Part shown: one piece after another, positions 1 to 12,848 of the stretch
How the letters are laid out: the number at the start of each line of letters is the position of its first letter
How positions within the stretch are numbered: position 1 is the first letter of the stretch
Source of the DNA: Alloalcanivorax profundimaris
Lineage (GTDB): Bacteria; Pseudomonadota; Gammaproteobacteria; Pseudomonadales; Alcanivoracaceae
Assembly (NCBI RefSeq): GCF_015265435.1
Contig: NZ_JABJWH010000010.1
Coordinates: forward strand, 124,001-188,000
DNA: 64,000 nt
Direction of reading: 5' to 3'
Notes under the pieces: generated by a model
The model's database searches: none
Told to the model about the DNA's origin: nothing
What the model saw: the letters and a program-made list of their open reading frames with translations, nothing else
Made by a program: the position numbers and the translations under genes

Positions 1-60
1 GCCACCCTCGGCGCCGCTCCCACGGGGTATCGAGAGGCGGGGATACCGGGCGCGACGGGG

Positions 61-759
61 TTATTCCAGGGGGGCGGTGAGCCCGGAGGTGAGAAAGAGC
101 ACCAGCTGGCGGAGCATTTCGTCGCGGCCGGGTTCGCCGATCTGGCCGTCGGTGAGGTCGTTGAGGCGCCCCAGGTCATTGAGCATGAACAGATAGGTGC
201 CCACCAGGAACGCCATGCGCACGCTGATGACCTGCCGGGGAATGCCGGGCAGCGCCTCGCACAGAGCCTGGATGTAGCGGCGCAGGGAGTCGTCGTACAC
301 CTCCCGGCGCAGACGCAGAGCGTACTCCGCCGGTTCCGCGTGCAGGCGTGCCTGCAGGCGCACGAAGGCGGCGCCGCCGGGGCCGCTGTATTTCATGTCC
401 CACTGGGGCTTGAGGTAGGCGTGGATCAGTTGCGGCACGGTGGGACGGCCATCGTCGGCCAGCAAGGCGTCGAGCAATTCGTGGCGGGCGCGGGAGATCA
501 CCCCGCCGTGGCGCCGGTACACCGCGTCGAACAGCTCATCCTTGGTGCCGAAGTAATAGCGGATCATGTTCTGGTTCACGTCCGCCGCCCGGGCGATATC
601 GCGCACCTTGGTGCCGGCGAACCCGTGCTCGGCGAAGGTCAGCTCCGCCTGGTCCAGGATCACCTCGCGTACCGCCTGATCGTCCTTGGGCCGCCCGGGC
701 CCGCGCCGCTTGCGGGTCACGCCGGCCTTGTCACCTTCGCCTTTTGTACCTTCCGCCAT
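61..759 (-). CDS. TetR/AcrR family transcriptional regulator
   Basis: DNA-binding repressor-type protein of 232 residues. The N-terminal helix-turn-helix domain covers about residues 31-77, with the family hallmark RYYFGTKDELF at 67-77 preceded by a basic stretch RKRRGPGRPK. The C-terminal ligand domain carries FVRLQARLHAEP near 132-143, which is nearly repeated in the second TetR of this window (43796-44509), so the two are paralogues. The open frame runs on to 918 but only by reading antisense through the tRNA-Ser gene, so I take the ATG at 759. It is not clear which genes it controls; its left neighbour lies outside the window. Family certain, target unknown. Confidence 0.88.
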   Translation of the reverse strand: MAEGTKGEGDKAGVTRKRRGPGRPKDDQAVREVILDQAELTFAEHGFAGTKVRDIARAADVNQNMIRYYFGTKDELFDAVYRRHGGVISRARHELLDALLADDGRPTVPQLIHAYLKPQWDMKYSGPGGAAFVRLQARLHAEPAEYALRLRREVYDDSLRRYIQALCEALPGIPRQVISVRMAFLVGTYLFMLNDLGRLNDLTDGQIGEPGRDEMLRQLVLFLTSGLTAPLE

Positions 760-784
760 CTCGTCGCTGTCCTCCGACGCAAAC

Positions 785-811
785 AAAAAAGGCGCCGCGA
801 GGGCGCCTTTT
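785..811 (-). terminator. Rho-independent terminator of tRNA-Ser
   Basis: GGCGCC arms at 791-796 and 802-807 around a 5-base loop, followed on the minus strand by six T. It lies just after the 3' end of the leftward tRNA-Ser gene. The other flank has four T, so it could also stop plus-strand reading. Confidence 0.8.
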
Positions 812-816
812 CGATG

Positions 817-906
817 TGGCGGAGAGGGTGGGATTCGAACCCACGGAGGACGCGAATCCTCGGCGGTTTTCAAGACCGCTGCATTCAACCACTCTGCCAC
901 CTCTCC
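817..906 (-). tRNA. tRNA-Ser (anticodon UGA)
   Basis: On the minus strand the acceptor stem GGAGAGG (906-900) pairs with CCTCTCC (827-821), followed by discriminator G and an encoded CCA at 819-817. The anticodon loop reads CTTGAAA, giving anticodon UGA, and the T loop GGTTCGAATCCC is typical. The 90-base length reflects the long variable arm of serine tRNAs. It has its own promoter and terminator and is a single gene, not part of a tRNA array. Confidence 0.97.
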
Positions 907-917
907 GATCGGCGCCA

Positions 918-945
918 ATCATACCTGAGACGTTTCGACAGTCAA
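918..945 (-). promoter_or_regulatory. Sigma70 promoter of tRNA-Ser
   Basis: Minus-strand TTGACT (945-940), 16-base spacer, TATGAT (923-918), then a GC-rich discriminator typical of stable-RNA promoters. The predicted start of transcription is about 911, five bases ahead of the mature 5' end at 906. Confidence 0.75.
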
Positions 946-1044
946 CGCCCGCACGTCAAGAAACCTGTCCTAACTGCGTGATTCAACGGGAAAATCTTGA
1001 TTTTGGCGCGGGCGTCCCTATTATCCGGGGGAGACCCTTAAGCA

Positions 1045-1743
1045 ATGAGTCCGATTATGAGCAATCACCCGAATCCCTACGCTTCACCGGCCCGCGCCGG
1101 AGGCACTCAGGTTACCGGCGAGCGCGCCGCCCAGGTGTTGAAGAACACCTACATGCTGCTCGGTCTGTCCCTGATCGCCGCCACCGGCGCGGCCATGTTC
1201 GCCATGTCCGCGGGGATCGGTTACATCAACCCGTTCGTGACCATCGGCGTCTACTTCGTGCTGCTGATCGCCACCAACATGCTGCGCAACAGCGGCTGGG
1301 GCATTCTCGCCGTATTCGGTCTGACCAGTTGGCTGGGCTTCACCACCGGGCCGCTGATCAACATGTACGCGCAGATCAATGGCGGCATGGAGATCGTATC
1401 CCTGGCCCTGGGCGGCACCGCCACCATCTTCGTGGTCATGTCCGCCATCGCCCTGGTGACCCGCAAGGATTTCAGCTTCCTCACCAATTTCCTGATGGTG
1501 GGTCTGATCGTGGCGTTCCTGGCCGGTCTGGCGGCGGTGTTCTTCAACATCCCGGCGCTGTCCCTGGCCGTGTCCGCCGCCTTCGTGCTGCTGTCGTCCC
1601 TGCTGATCCTGTGGCAGACCAGCGCCATCGTGCACGGCGGCGAAACCAACTACATCATGGCCACGGTCACCCTGTTCGTGTCCATCTACAACCTCTTCCT
1701 GTCCCTGCTGAACATTCTTACCGCGCTCAGCGGGAATGACTGA
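1045..1743 (+). CDS. yccA: Bax inhibitor-1/YccA family inner-membrane protein
   Basis: Integral inner-membrane protein of 232 residues with a short hydrophilic N-terminus and about seven membrane helices filling residues 35-230. The BI-1 family includes E. coli YccA, which binds and restrains the FtsH protease, and calcium-leak channels; role here is by family. The ATG at 1045 has GGGGGAG about ten bases upstream; a second ATG at 1057 is also possible. The stop overlaps the tusD start by 8 bases, so it is translated with the tus genes, the same arrangement as in Pseudomonas as I recall it. Confidence 0.88.
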   Translation: MSPIMSNHPNPYASPARAGGTQVTGERAAQVLKNTYMLLGLSLIAATGAAMFAMSAGIGYINPFVTIGVYFVLLIATNMLRNSGWGILAVFGLTSWLGFTTGPLINMYAQINGGMEIVSLALGGTATIFVVMSAIALVTRKDFSFLTNFLMVGLIVAFLAGLAAVFFNIPALSLAVSAAFVLLSSLLILWQTSAIVHGGETNYIMATVTLFVSIYNLFLSLLNILTALSGND

Positions 1744-2092
1744 GTTCAGCCTTCTGGTGACCGCCGGGCCCCTCGGGCCCGGCGCCTTCTCCGCCCTGCG
1801 CACCGCCCGCGCGATCCAGGCTTCCTCCCACTCCCTGTACCGTTTGTTCTTCTACGGCGACGGCGTGCTGCTGGCCAACCGCTTTTTGCATGACGCGGGC
1901 AGCGCCGGCGAGGCCGCCCGTGCCTGGCAGGACTGGGTGGCCGCCGAACGGCCGCCGGCCACGGTGTGCGTGGGCGCCGCCCAGAAGCGCGGCCTGATCA
2001 GCGACAACCTGGCCGACGGCTTCGCGCTAGCGGGCCTGGGCGACTGGGTGGACGCCCTGGGCCAGGGCGAACGGGTGGTGCATTTTGGCTGA
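1736..2092 (+). CDS. tusD: Sulfurtransferase complex subunit TusD
   Basis: DsrE-family subunit of the TusBCD complex, which takes persulfide sulfur from TusA and passes it towards TusE and MnmA for 2-thiouridine at tRNA position 34. The 118-residue protein has Cys78 in the segment ATVCVGAAQKRG, the same position as the catalytic Cys78 of E. coli TusD. It overlaps yccA upstream and tusC downstream by 8 bases, so the three tus genes are a tight operon. The expected partner tusE is not next to it. Confidence 0.9.
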   Translation: MTEFSLLVTAGPLGPGAFSALRTARAIQASSHSLYRLFFYGDGVLLANRFLHDAGSAGEAARAWQDWVAAERPPATVCVGAAQKRGLISDNLADGFALAGLGDWVDALGQGERVVHFG

Positions 2093-2402
2093 TTCCGTTC
2101 TCTACATCGTGCACGGCGCCGCCGGCCGGAACGGCCGCTGGCGGGAGGCCGTGGAGATGGCGCTCACCGGCGCCGCCTTCGCCGTGCCCACCCAGGTGTG
2201 GCTGGGGCCGGAGGCGGTGGCGGCCCTGGCCCGCCGGCACGACGGTGGCGCCCTGCTGGACGAGCTGACCGGTTTCGGGGTCGGCTGCGTGGCGGACCGG
2301 GCGCACCGGCCGGCGGGTGCGCCGGCGGCCATCCAGTGGCTGGACGACGACGCCCTGAACGCCCTGCGCGAGCAAAGCGCGCAGATCATCGTGCTTTCCT
2401 GA
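2085..2402 (+). CDS. tusC: Sulfurtransferase complex subunit TusC
   Basis: DsrF-type subunit (105 residues) of the TusBCD hexamer. It was assigned from its place between tusD and tusB, its length and the DsrE/F fold pattern of alternating hydrophobic strands and small-residue loops. It has a structural rather than catalytic role in E. coli. Starts inside tusD and ends 10 bases before tusB. Confidence 0.82.
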   Translation: MADSVLYIVHGAAGRNGRWREAVEMALTGAAFAVPTQVWLGPEAVAALARRHDGGALLDELTGFGVGCVADRAHRPAGAPAAIQWLDDDALNALREQSAQIIVLS

Positions 2403-2412
2403 CGGAGCCGTC

Positions 2413-2670
2413 ATGCTGCATCTGATCGCCTTCGAGGATTCCGATTCCCCCCTGGCCCGCCAGTGCCTGGCGCTGTACCGCGACGGCGATGTCTGTGTGT
2501 TCGCCGACGGCGGCGCCCTGGTGGCGGCGGACTTCCCGTTGCGCGGCCCGGGCTATCTGCTCGAGGGCGGCGCGCCGGCGGCGCGGCCCGCCGCGCTGGA
2601 GACCATCGATCATGCCCGGTTCGTGGACCTGATGGCGGAACACGGACCGGTGACGAGCTGGTACCCTTGA
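2413..2670 (+). CDS. tusB: Sulfurtransferase complex subunit TusB
   Basis: DsrH-family subunit of 85 residues, slightly shorter than E. coli TusB (95). The C-terminal TSWYP resembles the conserved aromatic end of DsrH proteins. It is the last of the three Tus subunits; four bases after its stop the next gene begins, and that gene is not tusE. Called from position, length and family features. Confidence 0.8.
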   Translation: MLHLIAFEDSDSPLARQCLALYRDGDVCVFADGGALVAADFPLRGPGYLLEGGAPAARPAALETIDHARFVDLMAEHGPVTSWYP

Positions 2671-2674
2671 GACC

Positions 2675-3661
2675 ATGACCGAACATTCCTTCGCTCCCTT
2701 CGTACGCACCCTGGGCCGGGGCAAACGGGCCCGCCGCTCCCTGACCCGCGAGGAGGCCGCCGAGGCCATGGGCATGATCCTGCGCGGCGAGGCCAGCCCG
2801 GCGCAGACCGGCGCCTTCCTGATGCTGTTGCGCGTCAAGGAGGAAACCCCGGAAGAGCTGGCCGGTTTTCTGGACGCCTGCCGCCCGCTGTGCGCCGAGC
2901 ATCTGGCGGAACTGCCGGCGGTGGACGTGGACTGGCCCAGCTACGCGGGCAAGAAGAAACACCACCCCTGGTATCTGGCGGCGGCCCGGCTGCTGGCCGG
3001 CCACGGGCTGCGCATCCTGATGCACGGCGGGCCCGCCCATACGCCCCAGCGGCGCTACAGCGACGACATGCTGGCGGAACTGGGCGTCGCCCTGCCCGGC
3101 TCCGTGAACGAGGCCGGTGACCAGCTCCGCGACGACGGCTTCACCTTCCTGGATCTGAAACACTTCTGCGCGCCCCTGGGGCCGCTGCTGATGATGCGTT
3201 TCGAACTGGGCCTGCGCTCGCCGATCAATACCCTGGCGCGCAGCCTGAATCCGGCGGGGGCGCCGCTCAGTATGCAGAGCGTGTTCCACCCGGCCTATCT
3301 GCGGCTGCATCTGGGCGCGTCGCAATTGTGCGGCGACCGGGATCTGCTGCTGTTCAAGGGCGAGGGTGGCGAACCGGAGATCCGCCCGGACGCCCGCACC
3401 GCCCTCACCGGCCTGCGCCATGGCGAGCCCGCCGAGGCGGTGCTGGACGCCGCGCTGCCCCGCCAGGCGCCCCCCGGGGAGGTGTCCCCGGCGCACGTGC
3501 GCGCGGTCTGGCGGGGCGAAGCCGGGGACGAGTACGGCGTAGCGGCGATTCGTGGCACCGTGGCCACGGTGCTGTGGGGGCTTGAGAAGGTGGAGACGCT
3601 GGAGCAGGGGCTGAAGGCCGCCGAGGCCCTCTGGGAAGCCCGCGACCGCCAGGCGCTCTAA
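2675..3661 (+). CDS. ybiB: YbiB/TrpD2-like glycosyl transferase family protein
   Basis: Protein of 328 residues with the fold of anthranilate phosphoribosyltransferase: an N-terminal helical domain (about 1-75, with the LTREEA...MGMILRGEASPAQTGAFLMLLR pattern read in pieces) and a larger alpha/beta domain. The catalytic glycine-rich loop of true TrpD is not preserved (here GKKKHHPWY near residue 90), which fits the YbiB/TrpD2 group; E. coli YbiB binds nucleic acid and is LexA-regulated. It follows tusB with a 4-base gap. The enzyme activity of the group is not established. Confidence 0.75.
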   Translation: MTEHSFAPFVRTLGRGKRARRSLTREEAAEAMGMILRGEASPAQTGAFLMLLRVKEETPEELAGFLDACRPLCAEHLAELPAVDVDWPSYAGKKKHHPWYLAAARLLAGHGLRILMHGGPAHTPQRRYSDDMLAELGVALPGSVNEAGDQLRDDGFTFLDLKHFCAPLGPLLMMRFELGLRSPINTLARSLNPAGAPLSMQSVFHPAYLRLHLGASQLCGDRDLLLFKGEGGEPEIRPDARTALTGLRHGEPAEAVLDAALPRQAPPGEVSPAHVRAVWRGEAGDEYGVAAIRGTVATVLWGLEKVETLEQGLKAAEALWEARDRQAL

Positions 3662-3674
3662 AACGCCCGGGTTT

Positions 3675-3690
3675 GCCGTAGGAGCGGCCG
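3675..3690 (+). repeat. Remnant of REPIN-like repeat arm
   Basis: The bases GCCGTAGGAGCGGCCG match the inner edge of the REPIN-like doublets seen elsewhere in the window (GTAGGAGCGGC), but no partner arm remains. It lies in the 43-base gap between two convergent genes. Confidence 0.45.
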
Positions 3691-3704
3691 GGCGGCGTTC
3701 GGTT

Positions 3705-5090
3705 TTAGTGGAACCAGCGATAGCGCGGATGCAGGCTCACCACGCTGCCCACGATGATCAGGGTCGGGGCGTGGATTTCACGGCCTTCGATGGTATCCGG
3801 CAGATCCGCCAGGGTACCGGTGATCACCGCCTGCAGATCCGTGGTGCCCCGGGACACCAGCGCGATGGGCGTGGCCGGGTCACGGCCATGTTCGATCAGC
3901 CGCGCGCAGATCTGCCGCAGGCCCACCAGCCCCATGTAGAACACCAGAGTCTCGCTGGGGGCCATGAGCCCGGCCCAGTCCAGGTCCACGCTGCCGTCCT
4001 TGCGGTGGCCGGTGACGAACCGCACCGACTGGGCGTGGTCGCGGTGGGTCAGCGGGATGCCGGCGTAGGCGGCGCAGCCGCTGGCGGCGGTAATGCCGGG
4101 CACCACCTGGAAGTCGATGCCGGCGGCCACCACCTTTTCCAGCTCCTCGCCGCCGCGCCCGAAGATAAAGGGATCACCGCCCTTCAAACGGCACACCTTT
4201 TTCCCCTGGCGGGCATAGTGCACCAGCAGGTCGTTGATGTTGTCCTGGGGCAGCGTGTGCCGGTCCCGGGCCTTGCCCACATAGACCTTCTCGGCGTCGG
4301 CCCGGGCCAGGGCCACCACCTCCGGCGCCACCAGCCGGTCGTAGAGCACCACGTCCGCCTTGTTGAGCAGGTGCAGGGCGCGGAAGGTCAGCAGGTCCGG
4401 GTCGCCGGGGCCGGCGCCCACCAGATAGACCTCACCGGCAGCGTCCTCGGGACCTGCGGCGGCCTGATCGATGGCCTGGCGCAGGCCCGCCTCGGCCTCG
4501 GATTCGTGGCCGGACAGCACCCGCTCTTCCAGGGGGCCGTTCAATTGCGCCTCCCAGAACGCCTCCCGGTCCCGCCGCGCCGGCAACCGTTGCGCCAGCG
4601 GCGCGCGGAAACGGCCCAGAAGCCGTGCCAGGCGCCCCCAGCGGGCCGGCAGCCAGGCTTCCAGGCGGGCACGCAGGCGCCGCACCAGCACCGGTGACAC
4701 GCCGGAGGAACTGATCGCCACGAACAGCGGGTCGCGGTCGATCAGAGCCGGGAACACGAAGCTGCTCAGGTCCGGGCGGTCCACCACGTTCACCGGCAGG
4801 CCGCGCTGGTCGGCGAGCCGTGCCAGGGCTTCGTTGGCGGCGCCGTCGTCGGTGGCGGCCACCGCCAGACGCACGCCGTCCAGGTCGGCGGCTTCCACCG
4901 GTCGCGCCCGGCACTCACCGCCGCCCTGCTCCACCAGGGTGCGCAAATCCTCGCGCCAGCCCGGTGCCACCAGGCGCACCCGCGCACCGGCACGGTGCAG
5001 AAGGCGCGCCTTGCGCAGGGCGCTGTCGCCGCCGCCGGCCACCAGCACGGTGGCGCCGACCAGCTTCAGCCCCAGGGGCAGAAAGTCCAT
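3705..5090 (-). CDS. cysG: Siroheme synthase CysG
   Basis: Trifunctional enzyme of 461 residues making siroheme for sulfite and nitrite reductases. Residues about 1-215 form the NAD-dependent precorrin-2 dehydrogenase/ferrochelatase half ([46 protein letters not shown]). Residues about 216-461 are the SAM-dependent uroporphyrinogen-III methyltransferase ([37 protein letters not shown]). The length matches E. coli CysG (457). It follows serS with a 40-base gap as the last gene of the leftward ftsK group. Confidence 0.96.
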   Translation of the reverse strand: MDFLPLGLKLVGATVLVAGGGDSALRKARLLHRAGARVRLVAPGWREDLRTLVEQGGGECRARPVEAADLDGVRLAVAATDDGAANEALARLADQRGLPVNVVDRPDLSSFVFPALIDRDPLFVAISSSGVSPVLVRRLRARLEAWLPARWGRLARLLGRFRAPLAQRLPARRDREAFWEAQLNGPLEERVLSGHESEAEAGLRQAIDQAAAGPEDAAGEVYLVGAGPGDPDLLTFRALHLLNKADVVLYDRLVAPEVVALARADAEKVYVGKARDRHTLPQDNINDLLVHYARQGKKVCRLKGGDPFIFGRGGEELEKVVAAGIDFQVVPGITAASGCAAYAGIPLTHRDHAQSVRFVTGHRKDGSVDLDWAGLMAPSETLVFYMGLVGLRQICARLIEHGRDPATPIALVSRGTTDLQAVITGTLADLPDTIEGREIHAPTLIIVGSVVSLHPRYRWFH

Positions 5091-5130
5091 GGCTGTTCTC
5101 CCTTCGCTCGCCGGCGCGGCGACGCCCTGC

Positions 5131-6593
<1,463 letters not shown>

Positions 6594-6623
6594 AGGGAGG
6601 TTGGCACCGCCGCGCGGCGAAGC

Positions 6624-7955
6624 TCAGTCGTCGTAGCGGTGCCAGTCGGCGGCGTCGTTTTGCTGGCGCAGGCGGCGCAGCTTTTCGCCGATGCGGATTT
6701 CCAGCCCCCGGTCGACCGGTTCGTAGAGCCGGGTATCGCGCAAATCCACGGGGAAATAGTTCTCGCCGGCCACGAACGCCTCCGGGAAATCGTGGGCGTA
6801 GTGGTATTCCGCGCCGTAGCCCTCCGCCTTCATCAGCTTGGTGGGGGCGTTGCGCAGGTGCAGCGGCACTTCGTTGCTGGGGTTGCGGGCGACCAGATCC
6901 CGGGCCCGGTTGTAGGCGTTGTAAACCGCGTTGCTCTTGGCGGCCACCGCCAGGTAGGCGATCGCCTGGGCCACCGCCAGTTCCCCTTCCGGGCTGCCCA
7001 GGCGCTCCTGGACGTCCCAGGCGTTCAGACACAGGGTGAGCGCCCGGGGGTCGGCGTTGCCGATGTCCTCGCTGGCCATGCGCACCACCCGGCGGGCGAT
7101 ATAGAGCGGGTCGCAACCGCCGTCCAGCATGCGCGCGAACCAGTACAGAGCGGCGTCCGGGTCGGAGCCGCGCACCGATTTGTGCAGGGCGCTGATCTGG
7201 TCGTAGAAAACGTCGCCACCCTTGTCGAAGCGGCGCACCGCGTCGCGCAGCACCTCTTCCATCAGCGGCCGGTCGATGACGGCGGCGTCGCCGCTGCCCT
7301 CGGCCAGGTCCACGGCGATTTCCAGCATGTTGAGCAGCCGTCGGGCGTCGCCGTCGGCGTAGCCGAGCAGCAGGTCCCGGGCGTCGTCGGCCAGCTCGAT
7401 GCCGGCCAGTTCCGGTTCGCCCAGGGCCCGTTCCAGCAGGCCTTCCAGATCCTCCCGTTCCAGGGAGCGCAGGCGGTAGACCCGGGCCCGGGACAGCAGG
7501 GCGTTGTTCAGCTCGAAGGACGGGTTCTCGGTGGTAGCGCCGATGAAGATCACCGTGCCCTCTTCCACATGGGGCAGGAAGGCGTCCTGCTGGGCCTTGT
7601 TGAAGCGGTGCACCTCGTCCACGAACAGCACCGTGCGCCGGCCCTGGCCCAGGCGCGCCTTGGCCTGATCGACGGCGGCGCGGATGTCCTTCACCCCGGA
7701 CAGCACCGCCGACAGGGTGATGAACTCGGCGTCCACCACCCGGGCGAGAATCAGCGCCAGGGTGGTCTTGCCGGTGCCCGGCGGCCCCCACAGGATCATG
7801 GAATGCAGCTGGCCGCGCTCGGCGGCCTGGCGCAGCGGCTTGCCCGGCCCCACCAGATGGCGCTGGCCGACGTAGTCGTCCAGGGTGGCCGGCCGCAGCC
7901 GGGCGGCCAGGGGCTGGGCGTCGCCGCGGTGTTGTTGCTCGAACAGATCGCTCAT
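6624..7955 (-). CDS. rarA: Replication-associated recombination protein RarA (MgsA)
   Basis: AAA+ ATPase of 443 residues of the clamp-loader-like RarA/Mgs1/WRNIP1 group that acts at stalled replication forks. Walker A GPPGTGKT lies at 57-64, Walker [20 protein letters not shown] follows, and sensor 1 is [12 protein letters not shown]. The C-terminal half carries the tetramerisation domain. The start overlaps the lolA stop by 4 bases (ATGA), so it is translationally coupled to lolA, the common order ftsK-lolA-rarA-serS. Confidence 0.95.
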   Translation of the reverse strand: MSDLFEQQHRGDAQPLAARLRPATLDDYVGQRHLVGPGKPLRQAAERGQLHSMILWGPPGTGKTTLALILARVVDAEFITLSAVLSGVKDIRAAVDQAKARLGQGRRTVLFVDEVHRFNKAQQDAFLPHVEEGTVIFIGATTENPSFELNNALLSRARVYRLRSLEREDLEGLLERALGEPELAGIELADDARDLLLGYADGDARRLLNMLEIAVDLAEGSGDAAVIDRPLMEEVLRDAVRRFDKGGDVFYDQISALHKSVRGSDPDAALYWFARMLDGGCDPLYIARRVVRMASEDIGNADPRALTLCLNAWDVQERLGSPEGELAVAQAIAYLAVAAKSNAVYNAYNRARDLVARNPSNEVPLHLRNAPTKLMKAEGYGAEYHYAHDFPEAFVAGENYFPVDLRDTRLYEPVDRGLEIRIGEKLRRLRQQNDAADWHRYDD

Positions 7956-8563
7956 TGTTGCCGGATGACGTCGGTTCCTTCCGGCGGCTCGAATTGGAAG
8001 CGCTCCGGGGACGGCTCGCTGTTCAGGGTCAGGTCGCGGAAGTCGATCAGGGTTTTCTGGCCCAGGGCGTCCTCCAGGCGCATGGCGCGCGGGGTGTCGC
8101 CCTCGAAGGTCACGTCCAGGGTGTCGAACAGCGGGTCGCCGGCCTTGGGTTCCAGCCGGTAGGTGACGCGGTCGCCCTGGCGGTCCTGCTCGCTGACGCG
8201 GAACGCCCGGGTCACCGCGGAGGGATCGCCACCGAACAGCAGCGCCGGGGTTTCCCCCAGGTCATCGCTGAGCGGGCGCACCACCACCTGCTCCAGGTCC
8301 TGGTCGTAGACCCAGACGGTTTTGCCGTCGGACACCGCCAGCTGCTCGTAGGGCCGCTCGGTGTGCCAGTAGAAGCGGTTGCCGCGCGCCACTTCCAGGG
8401 TGCCGGCGCTGTCCCGGGCGCGTTCGCCGCCCTCGCCGATCACGGTCTGCTGGAAGCGGCCGGACAGGCTGCGCAGCTGGTCGAGCTTGGCCACCAGGTC
8501 CTCCGCCGGGCCGGCCAGGGCCAGGGTCGGCAGCATCAGGGCAATGATCCAGAAAAATCGCAT
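7952..8563 (-). CDS. lolA: Outer-membrane lipoprotein carrier protein LolA
   Basis: Periplasmic chaperone (203 residues) that ferries lipoproteins from LolCDE to LolB. A signal peptide of about 17 residues (MRFFWIIALMLPTLALA) is followed by the LolA start pattern LVAKLDQLRSLSGRFQQTV; later segments such as NRFYWHTERPYEQLAVSDGKTVWVYD, read in part, match the LolA beta-barrel. It lies 29 bases after ftsK and overlaps rarA. The lipoprotein at 30771 would be a client. Confidence 0.94.
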   Translation of the reverse strand: MRFFWIIALMLPTLALAGPAEDLVAKLDQLRSLSGRFQQTVIGEGGERARDSAGTLEVARGNRFYWHTERPYEQLAVSDGKTVWVYDQDLEQVVVRPLSDDLGETPALLFGGDPSAVTRAFRVSEQDRQGDRVTYRLEPKAGDPLFDTLDVTFEGDTPRAMRLEDALGQKTLIDFRDLTLNSEPSPERFQFEPPEGTDVIRQQ

Positions 8564-8592
8564 ACGGAGAAAAGTCCTTGTCGGGGGCGGCG

Positions 8593-10917
8593 TCAGGAAG
8601 GCGGTGGCGCCAGCACTTCGCGCTGACCGTTGTGCCCGGCCTCGGACACCACGCCGGCCATTTCCATGGCCTCCACCAGGCGCGCCGCCCGGTTGTAACC
8701 GATCTTGAGTTTGCGTTGCACCGACGAAATCGAGGCGCGCCGGGACTCGGTGACGTAGGCCACCGCCTCGTCGTAGAGCGGGTCGTCCTCCTCGCCGCCC
8801 CCGCCTTCCGGGCTTTCCATCCCCGGCAGGGGCGCGTTCAGGTCGCCGCCGCCTTCCAGGATTTCCTCCAGATAGTCCGGCTCGCCGCGTTTGCGCCAGT
8901 CGTCGCAGACACGGTGCACTTCCTCATCTGAGACAAAGGCGCCGTGCACCCGTTCCGGCATGCTGGTGCCGGCGGGCAAATAAAGCATGTCGCCGTGGCC
9001 GAGCAGCTGCTCCGCGCCACCCTGGTCGAGCACCGTGCGCGAGTCGATCTTGGAGGACACCTGGAAGCCGATCCGCGACGGCACGTTGGCCTTGATCAGG
9101 CCGGTGATCACGTCCACCGACGGGCGCTGGGTGGCGAGAATCAGGTGGATGCCGGCGGCCCGCGCCTTCTGGGCGATGCGCGCGATCAGCTCTTCCACCT
9201 TCTTGCCGACGATCATCATCATGTCGGCGAATTCGTCGATGACGATGACGATGTAGGGCAGCTTCTGGGCCAGCGGCGCCTCCTCGTCCAGGTTCATCGG
9301 GTCGTCCGGCTTCCAGAGCGGGTCCTTGAGGGGTTCGCCCTTTTTCTCCGCGTCGCCGACCTTGCGGTTGTAGCCGGCGATGTTGCGCACGCCCATGGCC
9401 GCCATCAGCTTGTAGCGGCGCTCCATCTCGCCGACGCCCCAGCGCAGCGCGCTGGCCGCTTCCTTCATGTCCGTGACCACCGGCGTGAGCAGGTGCGGGA
9501 TGCCGTCGTAGACCGCCAGTTCCAGCATCTTGGGGTCGATCAGGATCATCCGCACTTCTTCCGGATTGGCCTTGAACATGAGCGACAGCAGCATGGCGTT
9601 CAGGCCCACGGACTTACCGGAGCCGGTGGTGCCCGCCACCAGCAGGTGCGGCATCTTGCCCAGGTCGGCCATCACCGGGTTACCGGAAATGTCCTTGCCC
9701 AGGGCCAGGGTCAGCGGCGAGGCGGCGTCGTCGAACATCCGCGAGCCCACCACCTCGGTAAGGCGGATCATCTCGCGCTGTTCGTTGGGAATTTCGATGC
9801 CCACGGTGGTCTTGCCGGGGATCACCTCCACCACCCGCACGCTGATCACCGCCAGGGAGCGGGCCAGGTCCTTGGCCAAGTTGGAAATCTTGGACACCTT
9901 GATGCCCGGCGCCGGCTGGATCTCGAACCGGGTGATCACCGGGCCGGGCTGCACCGCCACCACCTCGGCGTCGATGTTGAAATCCTTGAGCTTGATCTCC
10001 AGCAGCCGGGACATGGCGTCCAGGGCTTCCTCGGAGTAGCCGCCCTTGCCCTCGTCCACGGCGTCGAGCAGGGACAGCGGCGGCAGATCGCCGGTGACCT
10101 GGGCGGTGAACAGGGTCTGCTGCTTCTCTTTCTGCACCCGTTCGCTTTTCTCCACCGGCTTGGCGGGCTGGGCGATCTTGGGCGGGGTGCGGCTTTCCTG
10201 CTTCTTCTTCGCCTCGGTGACCACCTTGGCGCGCTTCTGGCGCGCTTCCCGGGCGGCCTGCTGTTCGGCGCGCTTCTCCCGGCGCGCCTCGAACCAGGCC
10301 GGCACCTTCTGCCCCACGGCCAGCACCGCCGCGCCCAGCCGCTCCGCCAGGGCGATCCAGGACAGGTCGGTGAACACGGTGACGCCGATCAGGAACAGGG
10401 CCACCATCACCAGGGTGCCGCCCAGGGCATTGAAGGCGTCCAGGGCGGCGCCGCCCACCACATGGCCGAGAATGCCGCCGGCGTCCTCCGGCAGCGAGAA
10501 GCCGCCGCCGGCGAAGTGCATGTAGGCCAGCGCCGTGCCGCTCATTATGGTCAGCACGAAGCCCACCAGCCGCAGGCTGAACAAAGGCCAGTTACCGGCC
10601 AGGCCGGCGTGGCGTTCACGCAGCACCTTGAACGCCCAGAACGCCACCAGCACCGGGAACACATAGGCCATGAAGCCGAACAAACTCAGCAGCAAATCGG
10701 CGCAGAAGGCACCGGCCCGGCCGCCGGCGTTGTTCACCTCTCCCGGCTGGGCCACGAAGGAATAGCCCGGGTCGCCGCTGTCATAAGTGACCAGCGCCAA
10801 CAACAGGTACAGGGACAGGGCGATCAGCGCGATCACCATGCCTTCCACCAGACCTTTCTTGAGATGGCGGGAGAACCCGGAAGGGTTGCCGCCGGTTGCT
10901 GCCTTTGCCTTGGACAC
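8593..10917 (-). CDS. ftsK: DNA translocase FtsK
   Basis: Septal DNA pump of 774 residues coordinating chromosome dimer resolution with division. Four membrane helices fill residues about 25-190; a basic, Ala/Lys-rich linker (about 200-285) is far shorter than the roughly 600-residue linker of E. coli. The RecA-like motor has Walker A GTTGSGKS at 429-436 and Walker [13 protein letters not shown]. The C-terminal gamma winged helix (about 710-770) reads octameric polarity sequences. It leads the group ftsK-lolA-rarA-serS-cysG and is divergent from trxB across 240 bases. Confidence 0.96.
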   Translation of the reverse strand: MSKAKAATGGNPSGFSRHLKKGLVEGMVIALIALSLYLLLALVTYDSGDPGYSFVAQPGEVNNAGGRAGAFCADLLLSLFGFMAYVFPVLVAFWAFKVLRERHAGLAGNWPLFSLRLVGFVLTIMSGTALAYMHFAGGGFSLPEDAGGILGHVVGGAALDAFNALGGTLVMVALFLIGVTVFTDLSWIALAERLGAAVLAVGQKVPAWFEARREKRAEQQAAREARQKRAKVVTEAKKKQESRTPPKIAQPAKPVEKSERVQKEKQQTLFTAQVTGDLPPLSLLDAVDEGKGGYSEEALDAMSRLLEIKLKDFNIDAEVVAVQPGPVITRFEIQPAPGIKVSKISNLAKDLARSLAVISVRVVEVIPGKTTVGIEIPNEQREMIRLTEVVGSRMFDDAASPLTLALGKDISGNPVMADLGKMPHLLVAGTTGSGKSVGLNAMLLSLMFKANPEEVRMILIDPKMLELAVYDGIPHLLTPVVTDMKEAASALRWGVGEMERRYKLMAAMGVRNIAGYNRKVGDAEKKGEPLKDPLWKPDDPMNLDEEAPLAQKLPYIVIVIDEFADMMMIVGKKVEELIARIAQKARAAGIHLILATQRPSVDVITGLIKANVPSRIGFQVSSKIDSRTVLDQGGAEQLLGHGDMLYLPAGTSMPERVHGAFVSDEEVHRVCDDWRKRGEPDYLEEILEGGGDLNAPLPGMESPEGGGGEEDDPLYDEAVAYVTESRRASISSVQRKLKIGYNRAARLVEAMEMAGVVSEAGHNGQREVLAPPPS

Positions 10918-11079
10918 CGCAGGCCTCTGGGGTTGAGGAGCCGCCGAACCGCCCCTCGGGGGCCGGGCTCCTTGAATCTAACGACTTGAAAACCTTGGGA
11001 TTGTAGTCAATCCGGGGGCCGCCAGCCAGCGCCCCGTGCCGGGGCGGCCCGTCGCTGGCGCCGACTATCGCGGCCATAG

Positions 11080-12848
<1,769 letters not shown>

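Noticed and set aside
1-60. Gene fragment at the left edge
   Set aside because: Sixty bases with a small GGTATC/GATACC inverted repeat, perhaps part of a terminator; too short to support a call.
817-906. tRNA-Ser as an integration site of a mobile element
   Set aside because: No integrase, no direct repeat of the tRNA 3' end and no change in composition nearby.
760-918. 53-codon N-terminal extension of the left TetR frame
   Set aside because: It is read antisense through the tRNA-Ser gene and its terminator; the conserved TetR start is at 759.
8944-10989. 681-codon plus-strand open frame
   Set aside because: It is the mirror of ftsK, rich in His/Gln/Gly as expected for antisense of a GC-rich gene; no family features.
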